Below are positions 1 through 6,925 of a stretch of DNA of 11,070 bases, in pieces. This DNA comes from an uncultured bacterium. GTDB lineage: Bacteria; Chloroflexota; Anaerolineae; JACIWP01. The stretch lies in the NCBI GenBank assembly GCA_903872005.1, contig CAIQJD010000944.1, positions 1 through 11,070 of the forward strand, written 5' to 3'. The translations under genes and the position numbers were made by a program. Position 1 is the first letter of the stretch. The number at the start of each line of letters is the position of its first letter. The notes below the pieces were generated by a model. It was not told the origin of the DNA. It saw only the letters and a program-made list of their open reading frames with translations, and searched no databases.

Positions 1-503
1 AGCAGGATGAAGCCGGCGGCGATGGCCGTCACGCCGGCCGACAGGCCATCCATGTTATCCAGCAAGTTCATGGCGTTGGTGATGCCGACCACCCACAGCA
101 GCGTGGCCGCGATATTCAGCAGCCGCCAGGGCAAGACGCCGATTTGCACGCCCGACGCGATCAGGATGCCGGCGGCGATGAGCTGGCCGACGAGCTTGAC
201 CCATGCCGGCAGCGAGCGCCGGTCATCCGCCAGGCCCATGAACGACATCAGCGTGGCTCCCAGGATGATGCTGACCACCTGGGCCAGGTTGAAGCTGTTC
301 TCGAACAGCGCCAGGGCGATGATGAAGGCGATGTAGATGCCCACGCCGCCCAGGCGCGGGATCGGCGTCTGATGGACCTTGCGCGCCGACGGGTGATCCA
401 TGAAGCCCAGGCGCGGCGCAGCGCGGCGCAGCAACGGGATGGCGCCGGCCGCTACCGCCAGGGCGCTGGCGAAGATCAAGACATACACCGTCACACCAAC
501 CAT
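1..503 (-). CDS. WecA/MraY-family undecaprenyl-phosphate sugar-1-phosphate transferase (glycosyltransferase family 4), C-terminus outside window
   Basis: Partial gene of 167 readable codons, running off the left edge. The protein is polytopic and carries the hallmarks of the polyprenyl-phosphate N-acetylhexosamine-1-phosphate transferases. These are DHPSARKVHQTPIPRLGG at residues 36-53 after the first membrane helix, the Asp-Asp pair in GLADDRRSLPAW (D93, D94), and NLLDNMDGLSAG (D149, D152). In the family the paired Asp and the later Asp residues bind Mg2+ and the lipid phosphate. Members transfer a sugar-1-phosphate from a UDP-sugar to undecaprenyl phosphate at the inner membrane face, starting O-antigen, enterobacterial common antigen or teichoic acid-type glycans. 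MraY itself is less likely because the motifs follow the WecA/TagO pattern and no murein genes are nearby. ATG at 503 is preceded by GGAG about 11 bases upstream. It follows the O-antigen ligase-like gene by 21 bases, so the two are probably cotranscribed. The exact sugar cannot be read from the sequence. Confidence 0.9.
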   Translation of the reverse strand, partial: MVGVTVYVLIFASALAVAAGAIPLLRRAAPRLGFMDHPSARKVHQTPIPRLGGVGIYIAFIIALALFENSFNLAQVVSIILGATLMSFMGLADDRRSLPAWVKLVGQLIAAGILIASGVQIGVLPWRLLNIAATLLWVVGITNAMNLLDNMDGLSAGVTAIAAGFIL

Positions 504-524
504 GCGGGCAGTTGCTCCATCCAG

Positions 525-3500
525 CTATTTGGTCGCCGTGGGGGCCGGCGTCGGCTGCGCGGCCGGCGCTGCGCTCACCCGCGCCTTGAGCTGCTCGATC
601 ATCTGCTGCAAGGCGACGCGCTCCCGATCTGGCGCTTTGGGCAATGCCTGTTGCGCGGTCGCCAACGCTTCCGGGTACCGGCCGGCCTGCTGATACAGCA
701 ACGCCAGGTTCCGCAGCGTCACGTAGTCATCCGGCGTGCCGCTCAACACGATCAAGTTCTCGGCGATGGCGTCATCCAGCCGGCCCATCTGCGCGTAGGT
801 ATACCCCAGCGCGCTGTGAGCCTGCGAGCTATCCTGCGCCAGCTCGGCGGCCTTCTTGTACGACGTCTCAGCCGAAGTATAGTCCTGACGCGCCAGATAG
901 ACGTCGCCGCGCAGGAGATAGGTCTGATCGAAGGCTTGATCCAGCGCCATGGACTGGTCATATTTCGCCATGGCGTCGTCATAGCGGCTCATCAGATAGT
1001 AGACCAGGCCCCATTCGTTGAACAGGCCGGCGTTGTGCGGGCTGAGATTGAGCGCCTGAGCGTAGTAGTCGAGCGACGTGTTGAACAGCTCGGCGCGGCG
1101 CTTCTCGTCGTCGGTATTCTGCGCCCAGATGCGATGCAGCCGGCCGAGGTTGGCCGTATGATCGGTATTGAGCGGGTTCAACGCCTGGGCCTTCTTGAGC
1201 GTATCGCGGCTGCGGGTGATTTGCGCCTCGCGCTGCGCCGCGTCGGAGAGGCCCTGGGCGCGCTCCAGGATCACGCGGCCCAGGAACAGGTAGTAGAAGT
1301 CCTGGTCAGAAGCCAGTTGGATCGCCTGCTGGTAGTAGGTGATGCTGACGTCATAACGCTGGTAGCTTTCGGCCGCCTTGCCTTGCTTGTAGTAGGTGTC
1401 GGCGCGGATGATGCTCAGGTTGACAACAACGGCGAGGATCAGCGCGCCGGCCAGCAGCCCCACGCCCAGGCCCGCGAAGAGCCAGCCGCTCTCGCCCCAG
1501 GCGCGCGCCGGCAGCGGCCGCGCCTCGGCGAAGAGCGCGCCGGCCAGCGCGAACAGGACCAGGAACATGGTGATGTATGGCAGGACGACGTGATTGACCG
1601 GATCGCTGGCGTAGGGGACGAGCCGGCCGGCGTGGATGAACATGAAGGGCAGGACAGTCATCAGGGTCACGCCGACGTAGCCCAGGACGAAGAGCGGCCA
1701 TTTGGCCTGCTGCTCCGGCTGGCGCGCGCCGGTCAGGGCGCTGGCGACCGTCACCAGGCCGCCGACCAGCCAGACCATGACGAACAGGCCCAGGATGCCA
1801 TAGGAGGACTCGAACTTGTTCGTCCCCCGCACCAGAGCCGTCAGAGAACGGGTGATGATGGTCGCGGCAGTGCGGTCGCCAGCCTGATTCGTGATGTAGT
1901 CAAAGCTGCACACGATCAAGATGAGCGCGGCGACCAGGGCGAAACCGAGGGCGGTCGCCAGGGCGTCCTGCGCGGGCGCGGCGCCGGCCGGCGCCTCGCG
2001 GCGCGCCTTCTTGGCCGGCCGGTTCTCGACCGGCGCGGCCGGCGCCGGCACGGCCGGCCCCAACTGCACCCAATCCATGCCAACCACGACCAGGACGGCC
2101 GCCAACGCCCAGAAATGCACGCGCGTCGAGGCCACGGCGATGCCGAAGTGAATTTCCACAAAGTGGGCCACAATGGTGGAGAAGAGGGTGATGAGGAGGA
2201 GTTTGCGGCCCAGCGGCTTCTCGTCGGTGGCGCCGGCGGCCGGCAAGAAGCAGGCCAGCGGCACGTAGAACAGGAGGATGGCGATGATGAAGCCGGCCGG
2301 CAGGCCCACGCCGGCCAGGTGCAGGCTCCCATCCAGCGCCCAGGGGACGACGACGCCGAGGACGACGCCGGCCGCCCCGATGAGGATGAACCAGAGGCGC
2401 TCGCGCGCATTCCGGATCAACCCCAGCCATTTCAGGCCGAAGTAGAAGATGCTGCCAAACAGGAAGATGTAGGTCAAGAAGCCGATGACGCCGGTCATCA
2501 CCAGCGAGTCAAAGGTCTCGTTGTGCGAGCGGTCCGGCGAGGCATTGCGCGCCTCGTAGTGCGCCAAATCTGGCGGATAGACCTGATTATAGGCCATCCA
2601 CATCGCTTCGGGGCCATAACCGACCAGGGTGCGGCCCGCGTCGCGCCCCAGCAGGTCTACCGCGCCTTCCCAGATGAGGACGCGCACGCGGCCGGTGCCA
2701 CTCTCCAATTCCAGCATCTGCCCCAACCGGCCGACGTAGGGGACCTGGCGCAGGGCGGCCAGGGGCGAGTTGGGGATATTGAGCACGCCCAGGAAGATGA
2801 CGCCGGCCAGAGTCAGGCCCACCCAGGCCATCCAGGCCCATCTGAGGAAGCCGCCGCGCTTACGCAGCGAGATCAATCCCAGCAGGACGAACATGTACAG
2901 GCCGGCGAACCAGCCCAGCCAGGGGCCGCGGCTCTGGGTGTAGATGATGCACAGCACTTGCAGGCCCAGGGCCGCGCCGTAGCAGCCGGCCAGGATGGCA
3001 TGGGCGATGTCGCCGCGTTTCTCATCAAAAAGGATGATGAAGGAGCGTACCAGTCGTTCCACTGTCACGAAGAAGGCCATGATCAGGTACGCCGCGACGA
3101 AAATGGCGTTGCCCATGTTCGAGGCGACGCGCGTTTTAGTATCGCCGCCCCAGGGGAGCGGATCGCGGCCGTAGTGCTGCAAGATGCCGTAGATGGCGAT
3201 GGGCAGGCTGGTGAGAATGATCGTATTGAGGAGCCGATCCAGTTGCTCGCGCCGGCGCAGCGTGGTCAATATCATGAAGAAGATGACAATATAAGAGAAG
3301 GTCGAGTAAGCGCCTTGCAGGCGTTGGTAAGACCCCCACAGACTGATGTGCGGCGCAAGAGAAAGGGCGGTGCTGAGGATGTAGGCCGCGACCATCAGCA
3401 GCGTCGGCAGCATCAGCGGCGTCTCGCGGATGGATGCCCAGAGCGTCTGCTGCCGGCTCGCCTTCTCGCCGCCCCACGCGCCGGCCAGCGTCTTGGTCAA

Positions 3501-3665
3501 CCAGGCCGCCGCCATCACCAGCGCCAGCGAGCGCACCAGGCTCAGCTTGTCCGGCTCGAAGACGCGATCCGAGTAGACGTTGAAGAACAAGGGGGCCACG
3601 ACGAGGGCGATCAGCCAGCCGGCCTCCAGGATGCGGTCGCAAAACTCGCTCAACTTGGTCTTCAT
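525..3665 (-). CDS. O-antigen ligase/polymerase-like polytopic membrane protein with C-terminal TPR domain
   Basis: 1046-residue protein. Residues 1-750 are largely hydrophobic with many transmembrane helices. They contain signatures of the Wzy_C/O-antigen ligase superfamily: TQSRGPWLGWF (about 243-253), GYGPEAM (349-355) and SPDRSHNETFD (376-386), whose His-Asn resembles the conserved periplasmic motif of ligases. A basic, Ala/Pro-rich loop (540-570) separates two blocks of helices. From about 755 to 1015 there are at least six tetratricopeptide-like repeats, followed by an Ala/Pro/Thr tail. Family members join or polymerise lipid-linked glycans on the outer face of the membrane; TPR fusions are common in such proteins. 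The start is placed at ATG 3665 because GAGGTG lies just upstream and MKTKLSEFCDRILEAGW looks like a natural N-terminus. An in-frame ATG at 3722 would add 19 residues but lies upstream of the candidate promoter. It probably works with the downstream lipid-sugar transferase; whether it ligates, polymerises or glycosylates protein is not decidable here. Confidence 0.88.
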   Translation of the reverse strand: MKTKLSEFCDRILEAGWLIALVVAPLFFNVYSDRVFEPDKLSLVRSLALVMAAAWLTKTLAGAWGGEKASRQQTLWASIRETPLMLPTLLMVAAYILSTALSLAPHISLWGSYQRLQGAYSTFSYIVIFFMILTTLRRREQLDRLLNTIILTSLPIAIYGILQHYGRDPLPWGGDTKTRVASNMGNAIFVAAYLIMAFFVTVERLVRSFIILFDEKRGDIAHAILAGCYGAALGLQVLCIIYTQSRGPWLGWFAGLYMFVLLGLISLRKRGGFLRWAWMAWVGLTLAGVIFLGVLNIPNSPLAALRQVPYVGRLGQMLELESGTGRVRVLIWEGAVDLLGRDAGRTLVGYGPEAMWMAYNQVYPPDLAHYEARNASPDRSHNETFDSLVMTGVIGFLTYIFLFGSIFYFGLKWLGLIRNARERLWFILIGAAGVVLGVVVPWALDGSLHLAGVGLPAGFIIAILLFYVPLACFLPAAGATDEKPLGRKLLLITLFSTIVAHFVEIHFGIAVASTRVHFWALAAVLVVVGMDWVQLGPAVPAPAAPVENRPAKKARREAPAGAAPAQDALATALGFALVAALILIVCSFDYITNQAGDRTAATIITRSLTALVRGTNKFESSYGILGLFVMVWLVGGLVTVASALTGARQPEQQAKWPLFVLGYVGVTLMTVLPFMFIHAGRLVPYASDPVNHVVLPYITMFLVLFALAGALFAEARPLPARAWGESGWLFAGLGVGLLAGALILAVVVNLSIIRADTYYKQGKAAESYQRYDVSITYYQQAIQLASDQDFYYLFLGRVILERAQGLSDAAQREAQITRSRDTLKKAQALNPLNTDHTANLGRLHRIWAQNTDDEKRRAELFNTSLDYYAQALNLSPHNAGLFNEWGLVYYLMSRYDDAMAKYDQSMALDQAFDQTYLLRGDVYLARQDYTSAETSYKKAAELAQDSSQAHSALGYTYAQMGRLDDAIAENLIVLSGTPDDYVTLRNLALLYQQAGRYPEALATAQQALPKAPDRERVALQQMIEQLKARVSAAPAAQPTPAPTATK

Positions 3666-3693
3666 GGACACCTCAAGACGATGGTAGAACTCC

Positions 3694-3729
3694 AACCAGA
3701 ATCTTACTCGATTTATAGCCAAAAGGCAA
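3694..3729 (-). promoter_or_regulatory. Candidate promoter of the glycan gene pair
   Basis: On the minus strand a TTGCCT box (3729-3724) and a TAAGAT box (3706-3701) are separated by 17 bases, each matching 4 of 6 positions of the sigma70-type consensus. Transcription would start near 3694, leaving a leader of about 29 bases before the ATG at 3665 and excluding the alternative start at 3722. The match is only moderate and rests on sequence alone. Confidence 0.4.
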
Positions 3730-3753
3730 ACACGCGCGTCTTGTATACTGTTT

Positions 3754-3782
3754 TTGACAATTATTATGACCTCTGCTATACT
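3754..3782 (+). promoter_or_regulatory. Near-consensus extended -10 promoter of the isc-type operon
   Basis: A perfect TTGACA box (3754-3759) is followed after exactly 17 bases by TATACT (3777-3782), which is preceded by TGC, giving an extended -10 element. Start of transcription is expected near 3789, about 23 bases before the regulator's ATG. The surrounding 110 bases are clearly AT-rich against a GC-rich background. A second TATACT at 3744-3749 has no recognisable -35 box. Confidence 0.8.
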
Positions 3783-3806
3783 AATTCCGACAAAAAAGTA
3801 GGAATT
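3783..3806 (+). promoter_or_regulatory. 24-base dyad, candidate Rrf2/IscR-like operator (autoregulation)
   Basis: AATTCC at 3783-3788 pairs with GGAATT at 3801-3806. Inside them AC and GT are also symmetric, flanking an A-tract, so only one pair of positions in the outer nine bases of each half breaks the symmetry. The dyad begins one base after the -10 box and covers the expected start point; its right arm overlaps the AGGA ribosome binding site (3800-3803) of the regulator. Sites of the general form AATTCC-N12-GGAATT with inner AC/GT recall operators of CymR/IscR-like Rrf2 regulators. Position predicts repression by blocking polymerase. Confidence 0.72.
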
Positions 3807-3811
3807 GAGCC

Positions 3812-4270
3812 ATGAAGTTCTCGACGAAAGAGTGGTATAGCCTGCGCGCGATGGCCGAGCTGGCGCGGAGCTTTGGGCAGGGGCCGGTCTCCCTGGCCGA
3901 AGTGAGCCGCGTCGAAGGGTTATCCCTGTCGACCATGGAACAGGTCATCCCACCTTTGCGGAAGGCCGGCCTGGTCGAAAGCCGGCGCGGCGCGTATGGC
4001 GGCTACGCCCTGACGCGGCCGCCGGCGCAAATCACCATCGGCGATGTCATCCGCGCCCTGGATGGGGACGTCGTGCAAATCCCCTGCCAGAGCGAGCAAC
4101 CCGAGGGGCCGTGCGCGCGCGACGGCGCCTGTTCCACCAGCAACGTCTGGATGGAAGTCCGCCGGAGTCTGATCGAGACATTGGACGGGATCACCCTGGC
4201 TGACCTACTGGAGCGCGCCGCAGCGGCCGGCCATTGTTCCCTGTTGATCGAAGCCATTCGGGCCGCATAA
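3812..4270 (+). CDS. Rrf2/IscR-like iron-sulfur cluster transcriptional regulator
   Basis: 152-residue protein of normal Rrf2 length. The N-terminus MKFSTKEWYSLRAMAELA matches the family's opening helix. The winged helix-turn-helix follows at about 26-70 (SLAEVSRVEGLSLSTMEQVI, then KAGLVESRRGAYGGYAL, the wing with the typical R-G-x-GGY). Three cysteines C92, C101 and C107 form a C-x8-C-x5-C pattern. That is close to the cluster-binding cysteines of IscR (x5, x5) and RirA (x7, x5), so binding of an Fe-S cluster is likely. It heads the operon, 36 bases before a cysteine desulfurase, and sits behind a promoter overlapped by a palindrome, so it probably senses cluster status and represses its own operon. 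AGGA lies 8 bases before the ATG. The recognition helix (LSLSTMEQVIPPL) departs from the usual S-x-x-YLEQL-type sequence. Naming it iscR rests on context, so no symbol is assigned. Confidence 0.9.
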   Translation: MKFSTKEWYSLRAMAELARSFGQGPVSLAEVSRVEGLSLSTMEQVIPPLRKAGLVESRRGAYGGYALTRPPAQITIGDVIRALDGDVVQIPCQSEQPEGPCARDGACSTSNVWMEVRRSLIETLDGITLADLLERAAAAGHCSLLIEAIRAA

Positions 4271-4306
4271 GACATTCTGCCCCGGCAGCATGAGGAGAGT
4301 TCACGC

Positions 4307-5518
4307 ATGAACGCCAGCACTGAACAAGGCATCTATCTGGATCACGCCGCCACCACAGCCGTGGATCCGCGCGTCATTGAAGCGATGTTGCCCTTTTGGA
4401 CCGAGCGCTACGGCAACCCTTCCAGCATCTACAGTCTGGGACGCGATGCGGCCAAGGCGGTGAATCAGGCCCGCGCGACTATTGCCGGCCTGCTGAATGC
4501 CGACCCGCGCGAGATCATCTTCACCAGCGGCGGCTCGGAGAGCGACAACCTGGCGATCCGCGGCGCGGCGCTGGCGCGGCGCGCCGCCGGCAAGGGCCAG
4601 CACATCATCACCCTCCCCATCGAGCATCACGCGGTGACGCATACCGTAGAGCAACTGGTCAAGCGCTTCGGCTTCACGTCCACAGAATTGCCAGTGGATG
4701 AATGCGGCATGGTCACGGCCGACGAGGTCGCCGGCGCGATGCGCGACGATACGGCGCTCATCAGCATCATGATGGCGAACAATGAAGTCGGCACCATCGA
4801 GCCGATTGCGGAAATCGGCGCAGCGGCCCGGGCCAGGGGCATCCCGTTTCACACCGACGCCGTGCAGGCCGGCGGCGCGCTGCCGCTGGACGTGAAGGCG
4901 CTCAACGTGGACTTCCTCTCCCTGTCGGCGCACAAATTCTACGGCCCCAAGGGTGTCGGCCTGCTCTACGCCCGCAAGGGCGCGGCCTTCTGGCCGACGC
5001 AGACCGGCGGCGCGCAGGAAGCCAACCGCCGCGCCGGCACCGAAAACACGGCCTACATCGTCGGCATGGCCAAGGCCCTGGAGCTGGCCTATGCCGAGAT
5101 GACCGAGACGAACAAGCGCCTGACGGCGTTGCGCGACCGGCTGATTGGCGGCGTGCTTGGACGCATCCCCGAAGTGGAGCTGACCGGCCACGCCACCAGG
5201 CGCCTGGCGAACAATGCCAGCTTCATCGTCCGCTACGTGGAAGGCGAGTCCATGCTGCTCAATCTGGACGCCAAAGGCATCTGGGTCTCGACCGGCTCGG
5301 CCTGCACCAGCGCCTCCCTATCGCCTTCGCACGTGCTGACCGCTATGGGCTATGCGCCAGAAGTGGCCCACGGCAGCCTGCGCCTGACCCTGGGCAAAGA
5401 GAATACGGCCGAACAGATGGACTACGTGGCCGAGACGCTGGCCGGCATCGTCGCCAAGCTGCGGGTCATGAGTCCGTTGTACAAGCCGGCCGCCAGTTGC
5501 GCGACGCCCGCGGCATGA
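4307..5518 (+). CDS. Cysteine desulfurase, NifS/IscS family
   Basis: 403-residue class V aminotransferase-fold enzyme that uses pyridoxal phosphate to take sulfur from cysteine as a protein persulfide, giving alanine. Visible motifs: YLDHAATTAVDP (10-21), YGNPSSIYSLGR (35-46), SGGSESDN (74-81), PIEHHAV with the catalytic-type His near 107-108, and TDAVQ (183-187), the aspartate facing the cofactor. SLSAHKFYGPKGVG has the PLP lysine at K210, GGAQEANRRAGTEN lies at 234-247, and STGSACTSASLSPSHVL has the sulfur-carrying cysteine at C333. The motif and length are of the group I (IscS/NifS) type, not SufS. ATG at 4307 has GGAG nine bases upstream. The tail after about 388 is short and Ala/Pro-rich with an additional Cys (C398). 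It lies between the regulator and a radical SAM gene and is the probable sulfur source for the IscU-like scaffold and MnmA downstream. IscS versus NifS naming cannot be settled from motifs alone. Confidence 0.95.
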   Translation: MNASTEQGIYLDHAATTAVDPRVIEAMLPFWTERYGNPSSIYSLGRDAAKAVNQARATIAGLLNADPREIIFTSGGSESDNLAIRGAALARRAAGKGQHIITLPIEHHAVTHTVEQLVKRFGFTSTELPVDECGMVTADEVAGAMRDDTALISIMMANNEVGTIEPIAEIGAAARARGIPFHTDAVQAGGALPLDVKALNVDFLSLSAHKFYGPKGVGLLYARKGAAFWPTQTGGAQEANRRAGTENTAYIVGMAKALELAYAEMTETNKRLTALRDRLIGGVLGRIPEVELTGHATRRLANNASFIVRYVEGESMLLNLDAKGIWVSTGSACTSASLSPSHVLTAMGYAPEVAHGSLRLTLGKENTAEQMDYVAETLAGIVAKLRVMSPLYKPAASCATPAA

Positions 5519-6414
5519 TCGGGTCACAGTACCTCTACTTCGTGCGGCATAACGTGACCTGCCGGCTGGCCGGCCAACGCCAGCCCTTGTTGGCCGGCTT
5601 CAAGATCACGCATCGCTGCAATTTGCAGTGCGCCGCCTGTCCCTTCTGGCGCCGGCCGGGGAACGACATTCCCTGGGACGCGGCGCTGCAAGCGATGGAC
5701 ACGCTGCGGGACGCCGGGGCGCGCCTGCTCATCTTCGAGGGCGGCGAGCCGTTCCTCTGGCGCGACGGGGAACGCCGGCTCTCCGACCTGGTGCGCGCGG
5801 CGAAGGCGCGTTTCTTCACCGTCGGGATCACGACCAACGGGACGCTGCCGCTCGAGACCGAGGCTGACATCGTCTGGGTAAGCGTAGATGGGCTGCGGGA
5901 GACGCACAATCGCAATCGGGGGCCGATCTTCGACCGCGTGCTGGCGCATATTCGCGCCTCGCAGCACTCCAAGTTGCTGGTGAACATCACGATCAACCGG
6001 CTGAACGTCGAGGAGATGCCGGCGTTGGTGCGCTTTCTGGCCGAGATCGAGCAGATCAAGGGGATCACGATCCAGTTCTTCTATCCCTATGCGGAGAGCG
6101 AAGACCTGGGGATCACGCCGGCGCAGCGCAAAGCAGTCCTGGAGCAGTTGATCGAGCTGAAGCGCCAGGGCTACCCGCTGCTGAACTCGGAGCCGGCCTT
6201 GCGGGCGCTGCAAGAGAACACCTGGCGCTGCCGCGACTGGCTCGTCGCCGATGCGGATCCCGATGGGGCAATCACCTACGGCTGCTACATCAAGAATCGT
6301 GGCGACGTGGACTGCACCCGGTGCGGCTTCGCCGCTCACACCGAGCTTTCATTAGCGTTCGACGCCAATCTGGCCGCGATCAACGCCGGCCGCAAGATCT
6401 TCGGGTTCAGGTAG
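5515..6414 (+). CDS. Radical SAM protein with C-terminal cysteine motif, function unknown
   Basis: 299-residue radical SAM enzyme. THRCNLQCAACPFW (32-45) gives the CxxxCxxC motif C35, C39, C42 that binds the SAM-cleaving [4Fe-4S] cluster. IFEGGEPFLW (73-82) is the GGE motif, and ITTNGT (105-110) and WVSVDGLRETHNR (121-133) match later barrel strands. The C-terminal part has C239, C257, C267 and C270 (C-x17-C-x9-C-x2-C), ending in CTRCGFAAHTELS, which could hold an auxiliary cluster. This is not a clear SPASM or twitch pattern; a faint resemblance to the Cys-rich end of HpnH-type proteins is only a guess. The start is taken at ATG 5515, overlapping the desulfurase stop by four bases (ATGA), implying translational coupling. 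An in-frame TTG at 5497 would add six residues. Its position between iscS-like and iscU-like genes suggests a client or helper of cluster assembly. I do not recognise its substrate. Confidence 0.88.
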   Translation: MIGSQYLYFVRHNVTCRLAGQRQPLLAGFKITHRCNLQCAACPFWRRPGNDIPWDAALQAMDTLRDAGARLLIFEGGEPFLWRDGERRLSDLVRAAKARFFTVGITTNGTLPLETEADIVWVSVDGLRETHNRNRGPIFDRVLAHIRASQHSKLLVNITINRLNVEEMPALVRFLAEIEQIKGITIQFFYPYAESEDLGITPAQRKAVLEQLIELKRQGYPLLNSEPALRALQENTWRCRDWLVADADPDGAITYGCYIKNRGDVDCTRCGFAAHTELSLAFDANLAAINAGRKIFGFR

Positions 6415-6419
6415 ACACC

Positions 6420-6450
6420 GACTTCGGAAGTCTTGCAGACTTCCGAAGTC
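6420..6450. repeat. Perfect 13-bp inverted repeat (nested palindrome) inside the isc-type operon
   Basis: GACTTCGGAAGTC (6420-6432) and GACTTCCGAAGTC (6438-6450) are exact reverse complements separated by the 5-base loop TTGCA. Each arm is itself a palindrome (GACTTC-N-GAAGTC), so four half-sites are present and either strand can fold into one long hairpin or two short ones. It occupies the 64-base gap between the radical SAM and scaffold genes. No T-run follows, so it is not a classic rho-independent terminator. It could be a dispersed REP-like element or an RNA processing/stability hairpin. Confidence 0.85.
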
Positions 6451-6478
6451 TATCACAGAAAGGGATGGCAAACACTCT

Positions 6479-6925
6479 ATGTACAGCGACAAAGTGATGG
6501 ATCATTTCATGAATCCGCGCAATGTGGGCGTGATTGAAGATGCTGACGCCGTGGGCAAAGAGGGCAACCCGGTCTGCGGCGACCTGATGGAAATGTTCAT
6601 CAAGGTCAAAGACGGGCGCATCGCCGACATCAAGTTCCGCACCTTCGGCTGCGGAGCGGCCATCGCCACCAGCTCCATCGCCACCGAGATGGCGCTGGGC
6701 ATGCGCCTGGAAGACGCTGTCAACCTCTCCAAGGCGCAGATCGCCGAGGCGTTGGGCGGCCTGCCGCCGGTGAAGATGCACTGCTCCAACCTGGCATCCG
6801 ATGCGCTGCGCTCGGCCGTCGCGGATTACTATACCAAGCACCCGGAAGAGAAGCCGGCTTCGATTGACCTGGCCGAGCTGACCAGGCACGACGAGTCGGA
6901 GCACGAAGGGGAGACATGCGGCTGA
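6479..6925 (+). CDS. IscU/NifU-type iron-sulfur cluster assembly scaffold
   Basis: 148-residue protein of the IscU/NifU N-terminal family, on which [2Fe-2S] and [4Fe-4S] clusters are assembled before transfer to target proteins. It begins YSDKVMDHFMNPRNVGVIED, typical of the family. The three ligand cysteines are C33 in NPVCGDLM (with the usual Asp at 35), C58 in FRTFGCGAAIATSS, and C102 in LPPVKMHCSNLASDAL (with H101). There is no C-terminal NifU thioredoxin-like domain, so this is an IscU-like stand-alone scaffold. The short acidic tail holds a further Cys (C147). ATG 6479 gives the family's normal N-terminus; the AAGGG stretch upstream is rather far (about 14 bases), so initiation may be modest or depend on the hairpin upstream. 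It receives sulfur from the desulfurase two genes before. Its last ten bases overlap mnmA. Confidence 0.95.
   Translation: MYSDKVMDHFMNPRNVGVIEDADAVGKEGNPVCGDLMEMFIKVKDGRIADIKFRTFGCGAAIATSSIATEMALGMRLEDAVNLSKAQIAEALGGLPPVKMHCSNLASDALRSAVADYYTKHPEEKPASIDLAELTRHDESEHEGETCG

Noticed and set aside
144..3815. An uninterrupted 1,223-codon open frame on the plus strand
   Set aside because: It lies wholly antisense to the well-supported ligase-like and WecA-type genes. Its product is a Gln/Arg/His/Asp-rich string without domains, and it ends by running over the regulator's start codon. Long antisense frames are expected opposite GC-rich coding sequence.
4301..5191. Minus-strand 296-codon open frame opposite the cysteine desulfurase
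   Set aside because: The plus strand encodes every NifS/IscS motif here; the antisense product shows no motif and is a composition shadow.
6420..6450. Rho-independent terminator within the isc-type operon
   Set aside because: The stem is strong but followed by TATCACAG, not a T-run, and the downstream scaffold gene clearly belongs with the upstream genes.
6465..6497. Ten-codon mini-ORF (ATG GCA AAC ...) overlapping the scaffold gene start, possibly a leader peptide
   Set aside because: Its AAAGGG sequence directly abuts the ATG with no spacer, and the peptide has no feature suggesting attenuation.
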